From Mycobacterium sp. (lineage in GTDB: Bacteria > Actinomycetota > Actinomycetes > Mycobacteriales > Mycobacteriaceae): a stretch of 64,000 bases of DNA. The stretch is from assembly GCA_003987775.1 (NCBI GenBank), contig RXJD01000023.1, forward strand, positions 1-64,000. The letters run 5' to 3'. Positions within the stretch are counted from its first letter, which is position 1. Every line of letters begins with the position of its first letter. Positions 51,399 through 59,512 of this stretch are shown here, in pieces. Under the pieces are notes generated by a model, which was given only the letters and a program-made list of their open reading frames with translations, did no database searches and was not told the origin of the DNA. A program made the position numbers and the translations under genes.

Positions 51399-52118
51399 CT
51401 AGTTGCCTGCGAATCCGCGTGAGCAGAAATCCCAGACCTCGTCGGCGCTGATCGGGTGGACCGTCGCGTCGTCGGAACCGCCGCTGGACTGTGCGATGAA
51501 CATCACTGTCTGCATAGTCATGGCGGCCATCCGCTTGGGGTTGACGCCGGTCCGCAGCTTTCCGGCGTCGCAAGCGGCTTCCATCAGTTCGGTCAGCAAA
51601 GCCAGCAGTGGCGCGTGCGCAACCTTGACCTCGGCCGGGTGTGTGACGAGCAACCGCGGCGCGAAATCGGTGAACAGCGGTCGCTTGGCCGTCGGGTCGG
51701 GGCGGGAGGCCTCGTACAGCAGCTCCACGGCGACTTTGAGCCGCTCCAGGGCATCGGTGTGACTTTCGGTGGCGGCCCGGATCTGGTCGGCGGAGCGGCT
51801 CAGCGCATCCTCGAACAAGGCGAGCAACAACTCGTGTTTGCCGTCAAACTGCAGGTAGAAGCTGCGCAGAGACTGGCGGGACCGGTCGACGACCTCCTGC
51901 ACGGTGAAGTCCGTGCTGCCCTTCTCAATGATGATGGCCTGGGCGGCATCGAGGAAACGCTGGACGCGTTGCGCCGCCCGCAGTTTCGCGGTCTTGATGG
52001 ATCGCTCGACGGCCCGCTGTTTCCAGGCCGGCTCTTCGCCCGGGCTGGTCACGGGCGGCTCGGGAGATTGCCGCGAGGAGAGAACATGGTTGGACTGTAC
52101 CGGAGAACGTCGGGCCAT
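51399..52118 (-). CDS. TetR family regulator of the second catabolic regulon
   Basis: 239 residues. A long basic/disordered N-terminus (MARRSPVQSNHVLSS...KQRAVERSIKTAKLRAAQRV) precedes the helix-turn-helix FLDAAQAIIIEKGSTDFTVQ, then EVVDRSRQSLRSFYLQFDGK and HELLLALFEDAL, and a helical ligand domain. ATG 52118 has GGAGG 13 bases upstream. GTG 52133 and longer frames are possible but would run into the operator at 52175. It is flanked on both sides by the same palindrome, so it should repress itself, the acyl-CoA dehydrogenase at 52263 and the P450 operon. The ligand is unknown. Confidence 0.87.
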   Translation of the reverse strand: MARRSPVQSNHVLSSRQSPEPPVTSPGEEPAWKQRAVERSIKTAKLRAAQRVQRFLDAAQAIIIEKGSTDFTVQEVVDRSRQSLRSFYLQFDGKHELLLALFEDALSRSADQIRAATESHTDALERLKVAVELLYEASRPDPTAKRPLFTDFAPRLLVTHPAEVKVAHAPLLALLTELMEAACDAGKLRTGVNPKRMAAMTMQTVMFIAQSSGGSDDATVHPISADEVWDFCSRGFAGN

Positions 52119-52174
52119 CGGTGCGCTCGACCTCCTCACGGACGATGTCTTGGAGATTGTAACTTCCTCACGAC

Positions 52175-52189
52175 GAGAATAATATTCTC
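52175..52189. promoter_or_regulatory. 15-bp palindrome GAGAATA-A-TATTCTC (site 2)
   Basis: Perfect 7-1-7 inverted repeat, the reverse complement of the site at 51320. It lies in the divergent gap between tetR (start 52118) and the acyl-CoA dehydrogenase (start 52263), 56 bases from the first and 73 from the second. Confidence 0.83.
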
Positions 52190-52262
52190 TTGCACGGGTG
52201 TTTGGGAAGCACATTCGTGAGAGTGCACACCCGGTAGCCGGGAGAAGCCGCGAGGAGATTCT

Positions 52263-53438
52263 GTGCAGCTGACTTTTGATGCCGACGTCGAGGCATTCCG
52301 CGCGGAATTCGTCGCCTTTCTCGACGAGCATCTGCCCGATGAGGCGGACGGCGTGCTGCGGCCGCGCTCGTGCTCCCACGTGCCGGAGTGGGCGGCCCGC
52401 TGGCAGCGGTTGTTGTTCGACAACGGCTGGCTGCTACCGGGCAACCCGCCCGAATTCGGCGGACGAAACGCGACGCTGCTGCAGCAGTACGTGCATGCCG
52501 ACGAGATGGCGCGCCGGCGTATCTACCGCAGCTTCAACCCGCAGGGCGTCGGGATCATCGCGGCGTCGTTGTTGTCTTTCGGGACTACCGAGCAGAAGCA
52601 GCGTTGGGCGGTGCCGATTCTGCGCGCGGAGATGACGGCGTCGCTCGGGATGAGCGAACCCGGAGCCGGTTCGGACCTGGCGTCTCTGAAGACGCGCGCG
52701 GTGCGCGACGGCGACGACTTTGTGGTCAACGGACAGAAGGTGTGGACGTCGGGGGCGCACGACGCCGATGTGTTGCTGACCTTCGTGCGCACCAATCCGG
52801 ACGTCCCCAAGCACAAGGGCATCAGCGTGCTGCTGATTCCGACCGATATCCCGGGTGTCGTGCGCCGGCCGTTCGCCTCGGTGTGCGACCACGACGACGT
52901 CGAATTCAACGAGGTGTTCTTCACCGACGCGCGGGTGCCCGCCGAGAATCTGGTCGGCGAGCTCGACGGTGGCTGGCGGGTGGCGACCGGCGCGCTCGGC
53001 CACGAGCGCGCCATGCTGTGGCTCGACTACGCCAATCTACTGGACCAGCAGACAACCGATTTCACGCCGACTGGCGTGCTGGAACGGGACCGCTACGCCA
53101 CGCTGGTGATGGATGCCTGGGCGATGCGGCTGCTGGGTTCGGTGACACTGGCCAAGGCGGCGCGCGGTGAAGAGGATGTGCCCGGTCAGTCGGTGCTCAA
53201 ATTGCTCGGTTCGGAGGCCGTGCAGCGCGCCGCCGAGGACGCCCTGAACGCCAAGGGCGCCGAGGGCCTGATCCATCCCGCGATCACCGCGCCGTTTGCC
53301 CCGCTGAACCTCGACGCCCACTATGGCAGCTGGTTCGACCGATACGCCCGTAGCTTCGCCGGGACCATCGCCGGTGGCACGTCGGAAATCCAGCGCAACA
53401 TCATCGCCGAGCGGGTACTCGGGATGCCGCGCGGATAG
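52263..53438 (+). CDS. Acyl-CoA dehydrogenase (FadE type)
   Basis: 391 residues with the flavin and substrate blocks TASLGMSEPGAGSDLASLKT and VVNGQKVWTSGAHDADVLL, an adenine-side LNAKGAEGLIHPA region and a C-terminal IAGGTSEIQRNIIAERVLGM. In classical enzymes the base is the Glu of YEGTSEIQ; here Gly-Gly precedes TSEIQ, so the base is missing or supplied elsewhere, as in two-subunit FadE enzymes. GTG 52263 follows GAGGAGATTCT. It is transcribed away from the TetR. The CoA substrate is unknown. Confidence 0.88.
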   Translation: MQLTFDADVEAFRAEFVAFLDEHLPDEADGVLRPRSCSHVPEWAARWQRLLFDNGWLLPGNPPEFGGRNATLLQQYVHADEMARRRIYRSFNPQGVGIIAASLLSFGTTEQKQRWAVPILRAEMTASLGMSEPGAGSDLASLKTRAVRDGDDFVVNGQKVWTSGAHDADVLLTFVRTNPDVPKHKGISVLLIPTDIPGVVRRPFASVCDHDDVEFNEVFFTDARVPAENLVGELDGGWRVATGALGHERAMLWLDYANLLDQQTTDFTPTGVLERDRYATLVMDAWAMRLLGSVTLAKAARGEEDVPGQSVLKLLGSEAVQRAAEDALNAKGAEGLIHPAITAPFAPLNLDAHYGSWFDRYARSFAGTIAGGTSEIQRNIIAERVLGMPRG

Positions 53439-53467
53439 TCGTGCGCGCTCGGAAAAGCCTGCACCAC

Positions 53468-53515
53468 TGTGAATCTGACGACGCCACCCCGGCGTGTCGC
53501 GTCGTGACATTCACA
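53468..53515. repeat. Dispersed stem-loop element, copy B
   Basis: TGTGAATCTGACGACGC (53468-53484) pairs with GCGTCGTGACATTCACA (53499-53515) at 15 of 17 positions with a 14-base loop. It lies between convergent acyl-CoA dehydrogenase genes (53438 and 53559), a position suited to a bidirectional terminator. Confidence 0.72.
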
Positions 53516-53558
53516 CTCGGCGCCTAGGGGTGGGCCAACGGCGCTTGAAGCCCAGAGT

Positions 53559-54347
53559 CTAAAGGTGGACCAGCCGGGGAGCCGAGCCCACGGCGCGGAG
53601 GTGGGCTCCCGCTTCGCGGGTCAGTTCCCGCGAGCTGCCGAGCAATCCGTCCAGCACCAGTGCCCGCTTCACATGGCGGTGTAACTGATGCTCGGCGGTG
53701 AAGCCGATGCCCCCGAGCACCTGCTGGCAATGCCGCGCCGCCGTCAGTGCTGCCTGGCCGGCCGCGGCCTTGGCCAGCAGACACACGAACTCGTCCGGCT
53801 GGTCGGCGGCGGCCTGCAGTGTCGCCTCGGCGCCCTCGATGGCAACCAGCGTCTCGGCGAGCCGGTGGCGCACTGCCTGGAAAGACGCGATGGGCCTGCC
53901 GAATTGGACGCGGTCCAGGGCGTGACGCCGGGCCAGCGACAGCATGGCCCGGCTGGTGCCGACCAGCCACCAGCCCAGCGCCTGCCGGCCGGCGCCGAGC
54001 GGCACAGGATCGCCGGCCGCCACCCGGTGGATCGGAAGTTCGTCGTCCAGTGCGGATGAGACCCGGTCACCGCGCTCCCAGATCACCCAGGAGCCACCGG
54101 CATACGGCAGTGGCATCGTATCGCCGCCCGTCCGGCCGGCGGCCCGCAGCATCACGTCGTTGAGCACCGGCGCGTGCGCACCCGTCTCGCCGAGTAGCCG
54201 GAATACCAGAGGGATTGCGGTCGAGGGAATTTCGTCGAGCATGTCCAGCCAGCCGAGTTCGGCCAGGGCGGCGTCCAGCATGGCGCCGCCGGCGGCGGTC
54301 ATCGCCGTCCGCAACGACTCGGCCAGCAACGCCAGCTCCGGGTCCAT
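53559..54347 (-). CDS. Short acyl-CoA dehydrogenase-like subunit
   Basis: 262 residues, about 120 shorter than a normal FadE. It lacks a recognisable flavin block (no MTEPGAGSD-like motif). It keeps the C-terminal domain: HALDRVQFGRPIASFQAVRH, then LAETLVAIEGAEATL and the adenine-side HCQQVLGGIGFTAEHQLHRH. Such short proteins pair with a normal-length partner in alpha2beta2 enzymes known from steroid side-chain degradation in mycobacteria. Its ATG 54347 is one base after the partner stop, so the two are likely made together. Confidence 0.84.
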   Translation of the reverse strand: MDPELALLAESLRTAMTAAGGAMLDAALAELGWLDMLDEIPSTAIPLVFRLLGETGAHAPVLNDVMLRAAGRTGGDTMPLPYAGGSWVIWERGDRVSSALDDELPIHRVAAGDPVPLGAGRQALGWWLVGTSRAMLSLARRHALDRVQFGRPIASFQAVRHRLAETLVAIEGAEATLQAAADQPDEFVCLLAKAAAGQAALTAARHCQQVLGGIGFTAEHQLHRHVKRALVLDGLLGSSRELTREAGAHLRAVGSAPRLVHL

Positions 54348-54348
54348 G

Positions 54349-55437
54349 TCACTCCTTCCCGAGGTCGAGCAGCCGCCGGGCGATGATGTTGCGCTGGATC
54401 TCCGCGGTGCCGCCGTAGATGGTCGCCGCGCGCGAGTAGAGGTACTCCGGACGCCACGCCGTGTCGTCGAGTTCGAGCGCGCCCGGCATCAGGTCGCGGA
54501 CGGTGTCGTAGAGGCGTTGTTCGGCGCCGGCCAGCAACACCTTGTCGATGGAGGTGTCCGGTCCGAGCCGCGCCCCGTCGGCCAGCCGGTGCTGGGTCGC
54601 GCGGGATCGGCAGCGCAGGGTATGCAGCGCGAGATAGGCAGCGCCCAAGGCTGATTCGTCGGGTTCGGTCACTTCGGCGATCAGCGCGTCGAATCGCGAA
54701 TACAGGTAGGCGATCCGCTGCCAGAAGCAGGTCGACCGTTCGTAGGGCAGCAGATCCATCGCGAGCCGCCAGCCGTCCCCGGGCTTGCCGAGCATGCGGC
54801 TGGACGGGATCACCACGTCGTCGTAGTACACCTCGCAGAACTCGTCGACACCGTGCATGGTGCGCAACGGGCGGATCGTGATGCCCGGGGTGTCCAGGTC
54901 GACGAAGAACGCGGTGATGCCGTCATGGCCCGGCGCCGTGCGGGTGAGCAGCACACACCGGGTGGAGAACTGCGCGAAACTGGTCCAGACCTTCTGCCCG
55001 TTGACGATCCAGTTGTCGCCGTCGGGGACCGCCCGGGTCGACAACGACGCCAAATCGCTGCCGGATCCCGGTTCCGAGAAGCCCTGGCACCACTGCTCGC
55101 GGCCGCTGAGCAGCCGCGGCACCATCTCCGCGGCGAGTTCGGTTGGCGCGTAGTCGATCATGGTGGGGGCCAGTACTTCCACCATCGAGTAGGGGCCGGG
55201 TTCGGCCAGCCGGCGGCCCACCACTTCCTCGCCGACGATCGCGCGCAGCAGTGCCGGCCCCCCCAGTCCGCCCACCGAGGTGGGCCAGCCGTAGCGCATC
55301 CAGCCGGCCTCGTACAACGCTTCGCTGACTCGGGCGAACTGCCGCAGGTGGCCCTGCAGCGAGTGCTCCGGCCCGGGCGTCAGGTCATGCTCGTCGAGCC
55401 ATGCGCACAAGCCCGCCCGGAACTCGTCGACATTCAC
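54349..55437 (-). CDS. Acyl-CoA dehydrogenase (FadE type), partner of the short subunit
   Basis: 362 residues: CQGFSEPGSGSDLASLSTRA and IVNGQKVWTSFAQFSTRCVL for flavin and substrate, and YSRAATIYGGTAEIQRNIIA at the C-terminus with Gly where the catalytic Glu is usual. It pairs with the gene immediately downstream. GTG 55437 overlaps the SnoaL-like gene by four bases. Part of the seven-gene minus-strand operon that starts at 59208. Confidence 0.87.
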   Translation of the reverse strand: MNVDEFRAGLCAWLDEHDLTPGPEHSLQGHLRQFARVSEALYEAGWMRYGWPTSVGGLGGPALLRAIVGEEVVGRRLAEPGPYSMVEVLAPTMIDYAPTELAAEMVPRLLSGREQWCQGFSEPGSGSDLASLSTRAVPDGDNWIVNGQKVWTSFAQFSTRCVLLTRTAPGHDGITAFFVDLDTPGITIRPLRTMHGVDEFCEVYYDDVVIPSSRMLGKPGDGWRLAMDLLPYERSTCFWQRIAYLYSRFDALIAEVTEPDESALGAAYLALHTLRCRSRATQHRLADGARLGPDTSIDKVLLAGAEQRLYDTVRDLMPGALELDDTAWRPEYLYSRAATIYGGTAEIQRNIIARRLLDLGKE

Positions 55438-55853
55438 GGGGAGGGGCGCCCCACGGCGTGCGGCCGTCCCGAATCATGAACCCCACTGCGCCGGATGAAG
55501 GTCATGGCGCGGGTTTTCAGGCGCCAGCCGTCGGCGGTGCGCAGGTACGTGTCGCGGTAGTAACCGATTCGCATGTCGTGCGCCGAGTGCTCGATGAAGC
55601 ACAGCGGTTGGGTGCCGGTGGCCGAATCACCGTCCAGCTCAACCAGAGAGGTGCCGGTCATGAACAGGCCCTTGGGCGCGGCGGCCACCAGCTCCGGGAA
55701 CCGGTCGAGTGTGTAGGTGTCGCCGAACGCGCTGTAGGTGCCGTCCGGGGTGAACACACCGACTAGTCCCTCGATGTCGCCCTGGGTGATGGTGACGGCG
55801 TACCGGGCGAGCAGTTGCTGGATCTCCACCAAGTCGTCAGTTCTGGTTGGCAT
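55434..55853 (-). CDS. SnoaL / nuclear-transport-factor-2-like protein
   Basis: 139 residues with the NTF2 cone fold pattern: VEIQQLLARYAVTITQGDIE, GVFTPDGTYSAFG and IGYYRDTYLRTADGWRLKTR. Small enzymes of this fold are hydratases, isomerases or ketosteroid isomerase-like. The start overlaps the amidohydrolase gene by 17 bases. The last about 20 residues (GVHDSGRPHAVGRPSP) are low complexity. A plausible role is hydration or isomerisation of an unsaturated CoA ester. Confidence 0.84.
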   Translation of the reverse strand: MPTRTDDLVEIQQLLARYAVTITQGDIEGLVGVFTPDGTYSAFGDTYTLDRFPELVAAAPKGLFMTGTSLVELDGDSATGTQPLCFIEHSAHDMRIGYYRDTYLRTADGWRLKTRAMTFIRRSGVHDSGRPHAVGRPSP

Positions 55854-57051
55854 ACACCTTGCCGCCTTTCATCACGAAGCTGACGTTGCGGGTGACCGTG
55901 ATGTCCTCCAACGGATTTCCGGGCACCGCGATGATGTCGGCCAGCATGCCCTCGGCCAGCCGTCCCAGCTCGGTGGAGTTGATCAGGTCCGCGGCCGTCA
56001 CGGTCGCCGCACGCAGCACCGCCAGCGGCGGCAGCCCCCACTCCACCAGGGTGACAAGCTCATCGGCGTTACGGCCGTGCGGTATCGCGGGCGCGTCGGT
56101 GCCGACCGCGATCTTCACGCCGGCCTCGTAGGCCGCCAGGATGGAGGTTCGCGACTTCGGAAACATCTCGGCGGCCTTGGCCTGAAGTTCGGGCGGCGCG
56201 TGCGAGACGTCCATGCCCTCGGCCAGCCGGCGGGTGCTCACCAGGAAAGTGTCGTTCGCGACCATCAGGGCGATCGCCTCGTCGTCAATCAGGAATCCGT
56301 GCTCGATGCAGTCGATGCCGGCCGCCACCGCGTGTTTGACCGCGTCGGCGCCGTGCGTGTGCGCGGCGACGCGCAGCCCGCGCCGGTGTGCCTCGTCGAC
56401 GATGGCGCACAACTCGTCGTCGGAATAGTGTTGGGCGCCAGGTGGTCCGGTCAGCGACATGACGCCACCGGAGCAGCACACCTTGATCAGCTGGGCGCCG
56501 TGCTTGATCTGGTAGCGCACGGCCCGTCGGATTTCGTCGACGCCGTTGGCGATGCCCTCTTCGATCGTCAGGTCCAGCACGTGCGGCGCAAAGGCGGCGA
56601 ACATCGTCGGGTCCAGGTGCCCGCCGGTGGGTGTAATGGCATGTCCCGCAGGCACAATGCGGGGCCCTTCGATCCAGCCGGCGTCGATGGCGTTGCCCAG
56701 GGCGACGTCGAGCAGATACCCGCCGGTCTTGACGAACAGTCCCAGGTTTCGCACCGTGGTGAAGCCGGCGCGCAGGGTGCGCCGGGCATTGCCGACGGCG
56801 CGCAGCACCCGGGTCGGCGGGTCGTCCTGCACCTGGGACAACCCCGGCTTCTCGCCGCGGCCACCCATCAGCAGGTTGACCTCCATGTCCATCAGCCCGG
56901 GCATCAGGATCTGGTCGCCCAGGTCGATCAGGTCGCCCTCGGGCTCACCTCCGATGCCGGCGATTCGGTCGCCGTCGACCCGGATGATGCCCGGCGAGAC
57001 GATCTCGCCGGCGTCGACGTCGAGTAGCCCAGCTGCCTTGAGCGTCAACAC
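55837..57051 (-). CDS. Amidohydrolase superfamily protein with altered HxH motif
   Basis: 404 residues. The superfamily frame is visible: ILMPGLMDMEVNLLMGG, TTVRNLGLFVKTG, QLIKVCCSGGVMS with the Lys usually carboxylated, LRVAAHTHGADAVKHAV, CIEHGFLIDDE and VKIAVGTDAPAIPHG. The normal first motif is DxHxHL; here it reads DMEVNLL, so two histidine ligands are Glu and Asn. The other ligands (Lys, two His, Asp) are present. GTG 57051 starts the frame; the 108-residue protein gene lies three bases upstream. The substrate may be an amide, lactam or ring. It may bind a single metal. Confidence 0.85.
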   Translation of the reverse strand: MLTLKAAGLLDVDAGEIVSPGIIRVDGDRIAGIGGEPEGDLIDLGDQILMPGLMDMEVNLLMGGRGEKPGLSQVQDDPPTRVLRAVGNARRTLRAGFTTVRNLGLFVKTGGYLLDVALGNAIDAGWIEGPRIVPAGHAITPTGGHLDPTMFAAFAPHVLDLTIEEGIANGVDEIRRAVRYQIKHGAQLIKVCCSGGVMSLTGPPGAQHYSDDELCAIVDEAHRRGLRVAAHTHGADAVKHAVAAGIDCIEHGFLIDDEAIALMVANDTFLVSTRRLAEGMDVSHAPPELQAKAAEMFPKSRTSILAAYEAGVKIAVGTDAPAIPHGRNADELVTLVEWGLPPLAVLRAATVTAADLINSTELGRLAEGMLADIIAVPGNPLEDITVTRNVSFVMKGGKVYANQN

Positions 57052-57054
57052 CCT

Positions 57055-57381
57055 TCAGATCACCGATTCCCTGATGCACTCCACCCACGCCGCGCCGCTG
57101 TCGGGAACCCGGGGCTGCTTCCACGCCTCGATCGGGAACGACACCATCACCAGTGACTGCATCAGGTGCATCAGCGACCGCGCGTCCTCGGGTAGATCGT
57201 CCAGTGGGTACCTGTCACAGTAGGCGATGACGTCGTTCAGACGCGGGAAGGCAACGTCGTAGAACTCCTGCATCTGACCCATCGTCGAGGCCAGGCGCTT
57301 GGCGTACCGCTCCGGCTCGGTGGCCAGATCCCAGTCCAGATATGGCTCCAGTTCGGCGAATTCAGACGGTAACTTTGCCAT
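57055..57381 (-). CDS. Conserved hypothetical protein, 108 residues
   Basis: A compact mostly helical protein (MAKLPSEFAELEPYLDWDLA, then TEPERYAKRLASTMGQMQEF and ALMHLMQSLVMVSF-like segments) with no domain I recognise. It overlaps the Rieske gene by 20 bases and is followed three bases later by the amidohydrolase. Its fixed place beside the oxygenase suggests a partner role, perhaps a small accessory subunit, but that is a guess. Confidence 0.72.
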   Translation of the reverse strand: MAKLPSEFAELEPYLDWDLATEPERYAKRLASTMGQMQEFYDVAFPRLNDVIAYCDRYPLDDLPEDARSLMHLMQSLVMVSFPIEAWKQPRVPDSGAAWVECIRESVI

Positions 57382-58654
57382 TGTTCTGGCTCTCCTTCGC
57401 GAAGTTGGCTACGTAGTCGCCGGTCACCTTGTGCAGATGGCGGATCAAGACTTCCTGATCGCACAGCACGAAGTCTTTGACGACCCTGGTACCGATCATG
57501 GTCTGGGTCGCTTCTAGCGTGTTGGCGTCCTGCAGCGCGTACTCCTTGAAAGTGACCGCGGCCAGCTCCTGGGCGAGACGTTCCCGGGCATTGCGCGGAG
57601 GAACGAAGTACAGCGAGCACTCGAAGATATGTTTGTCGACCGCGGTCGGCCAGTAGTGATAGGTCAAAAACCAGCCGGGCTCCCAGATCAGCAGCATGAA
57701 GTTGGGGTAGAAGTGCCAGGAGTCGATGCCCCACTGGGGCACCCTCTTCACGTTGACTCCCGGTGGGAGTTCGAGGTTTTCGATGATTTCGGGTTTGTCC
57801 CAGGGCCCGAACAATCCGCTGCGCAGCACTTGATCCATCGGCTTGACCATGGACATGTCCGGCGGTGGCGCCTGACCGCCCCAGGTTGATTGCAGGCTGT
57901 GCGGGCTGGCTAATTCATAGTGCAGCGCCTCGTAGCCGAATCGTTGGATCTTTGCGGCTTCTTCTTTGGTGTACTGCCCCTGGTGCAGGATCGGCGCGTG
58001 ATAGAACTCGACGAACGCATCGATGAACAGCTTCCAGTTGCTACCGACCTCGGCTCGGTAGGAATAGGTTTCAGTCATCCCGCCGAAGGGGTAGCCCTCG
58101 ATGCTCTTGGCCAACGGCCCGAGATAGTCGACGAGCGGCTGCGCGTTGTTGTCGAAGTTGATGAAGATGAAGCCTTCCCACACCTCACAACGCACCGGCA
58201 CCAGGCCGTAATCGCCCTTGTCGAGGTCGAAGAACTCGCCCTCCTGCTGGACGTAGGTCAGGTCGCCGTCCAGGCTATAGCGCCAGGCGTGGTATTTGCA
58301 GGTGAACTGCCGGCAGGTGCCGGAGGTCTCCTCGTTCGGAAAGTCGTTCCACACCAGCTTGTTTCCGCGGTGCCGGCAGACATTGTGGTACGCCTTGACC
58401 GATCCGTCCTTGGTCTTGACGACGATCACCGACATGCCTTTACCGGCCGAGGGCAGCTCCTTGGTGAAGTAACTGCCGGTGCGCGGCAACCGCTCGACGC
58501 GGCCCACGTTGAGCCAGGTGCGCTTGAAGATCGCTTCGCGCTCGGCTTCGAAGAACGCGGGATCGATCGAATCGCTGTAATCGACGGGTGCGGTGCCCAG
58601 TTCGGGGTAGTTCTTCGTCCAGCTGCCGGCGGCTGGTTTGGGGAAGTGGGCCAC
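57362..58654 (-). CDS. Rieske non-heme iron oxygenase, alpha subunit
   Basis: 430 residues. Rieske [2Fe-2S] ligands are C93-R-H95 and C119-x2-H122 (VCRHRGNK, FTCKYHAWRYSLDG). The mononuclear iron site is in NWKLFIDAFVEFYHAPILHQ. GTG 58654 is chosen because AGAGG precedes it and MAHFPKPAAGSW follows. It is the second gene after the AhpD-like gene in the minus-strand operon. No beta subunit or reductase is encoded nearby, so it resembles the single-component KshA-like enzymes that borrow a reductase. It probably hydroxylates a ring carbon. Confidence 0.9.
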   Translation of the reverse strand: MAHFPKPAAGSWTKNYPELGTAPVDYSDSIDPAFFEAEREAIFKRTWLNVGRVERLPRTGSYFTKELPSAGKGMSVIVVKTKDGSVKAYHNVCRHRGNKLVWNDFPNEETSGTCRQFTCKYHAWRYSLDGDLTYVQQEGEFFDLDKGDYGLVPVRCEVWEGFIFINFDNNAQPLVDYLGPLAKSIEGYPFGGMTETYSYRAEVGSNWKLFIDAFVEFYHAPILHQGQYTKEEAAKIQRFGYEALHYELASPHSLQSTWGGQAPPPDMSMVKPMDQVLRSGLFGPWDKPEIIENLELPPGVNVKRVPQWGIDSWHFYPNFMLLIWEPGWFLTYHYWPTAVDKHIFECSLYFVPPRNARERLAQELAAVTFKEYALQDANTLEATQTMIGTRVVKDFVLCDQEVLIRHLHKVTGDYVANFAKESQNNGKVTV

Positions 58655-58656
58655 TG

Positions 58657-59208
58657 TTACCTCTTCTCTTGAAGGTCGGCGTCGTTCTCGAGCGCAACGC
58701 CAAATGTGTTGAGCGCCATGGCCAGCATGGTGTAGGAGCCGACCGTGAAGACGTAGTCCATGCGCTGGCGTTCGTCGAGTCGGGTGCCGAGTGCAGCCCA
58801 AGTCGCGTCGGACAACTGGGATTTCTCATCGAGCTCGTCGACGCCGGTGATCACCGCCTGCTCGAATTCGTCGAATGCGCCGTCACCCCGTGCCACCGCG
58901 TCGATTTCCGCGTCGGTAATGCCCTCCCGCTTGGCGAGATCTACGTGGTGCGTCCATTCGTAGGCGCATTCGCGACGGTGTGCGACGCGCAAAATCGCCA
59001 GTTCGCGGATGCGCGGCGGCAAGGTGGAGGAGAACAAGAGGTGGACGTTGAACTTCAGAAACGCTTTGGTCAGGACCGGGTGGTTGACCAATGTCGACAG
59101 GACGTTGGAGGCATCGCGAGGATTGCGTCGCTCCGGCGGGAGCATGACGGCCAGCGCCCCGTCGACAGCCTCGTCCCACTGATCTGCGGGCAGCGGGGGT
59201 AAACGCAT
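58657..59208 (-). CDS. Carboxymuconolactone decarboxylase / AhpD-like protein
   Basis: 183 residues with the CMD domain motif RELAILRVAHRRECAYEWTH followed by HVDLAKREGITDAEI. It keeps the Glu and His of the family, but only one Cys of the usual CxxC pair, so it is not a normal AhpD peroxidase partner. ATG 59208 (MRLPPLPADQW) has AAGGA eight bases before it. It is the first gene of the operon, 37 bases from the degenerate palindrome at 59246. Its job in the pathway may be decarboxylation or a redox role. Confidence 0.83.
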   Translation of the reverse strand: MRLPPLPADQWDEAVDGALAVMLPPERRNPRDASNVLSTLVNHPVLTKAFLKFNVHLLFSSTLPPRIRELAILRVAHRRECAYEWTHHVDLAKREGITDAEIDAVARGDGAFDEFEQAVITGVDELDEKSQLSDATWAALGTRLDERQRMDYVFTVGSYTMLAMALNTFGVALENDADLQEKR

Positions 59209-59245
59209 CGGTCCGGTCCTTCTCACGTGCATCCTCTCGCTTAGA

Positions 59246-59260
59246 GAGAATCATATTCTC
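59246..59260. promoter_or_regulatory. 15-bp palindrome GAGAAT-CAT-ATTCTC (site 3)
   Basis: A 6-3-6 inverted repeat that keeps both GAGAAT half-sites of the sites at 51320 and 52175 at the same spacing. It is placed 37 bases before the AhpD-like gene, in the divergent gap that also precedes the amidohydrolase operon at 59513. Confidence 0.68.
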
Positions 59261-59389
59261 ATTTCCAACCAATAGACTTGCATGAAACGGGCGACGGGTC
59301 AATGCTGGCGCGATGGGCGGCAACCGCGGCCGGCGGATTGCGGCACGAAGCGGGCCGCCGAGCGCCCAGACGCCTATGCTGGATGTTGA

Positions 59390-59406
59390 TTCTCGCTTCG
59401 CGAGAA
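59390..59406. promoter_or_regulatory. Inverted repeat TTCTCGC-TTC-GCGAGAA
   Basis: Perfect 7-3-7 palindrome (59390-59406) in the same gap, about 106 bases before the amidohydrolase gene. Its half-sites contain TTCTC and GAGAA in everted order relative to site 3. It may be a second regulator site or an mRNA hairpin. The rest of the 304-base gap holds nothing recognisable. Confidence 0.45.
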
Positions 59407-59512
59407 GATAGTTTTCAACCTATAGGGAGCTCGGCGCAGGTGGGCTCTGCTCTGCGGCTTGAAGCCTGCTCAACACACCCGATCAGGTGGATCAGATGAG
59501 AAGGGGATACCC

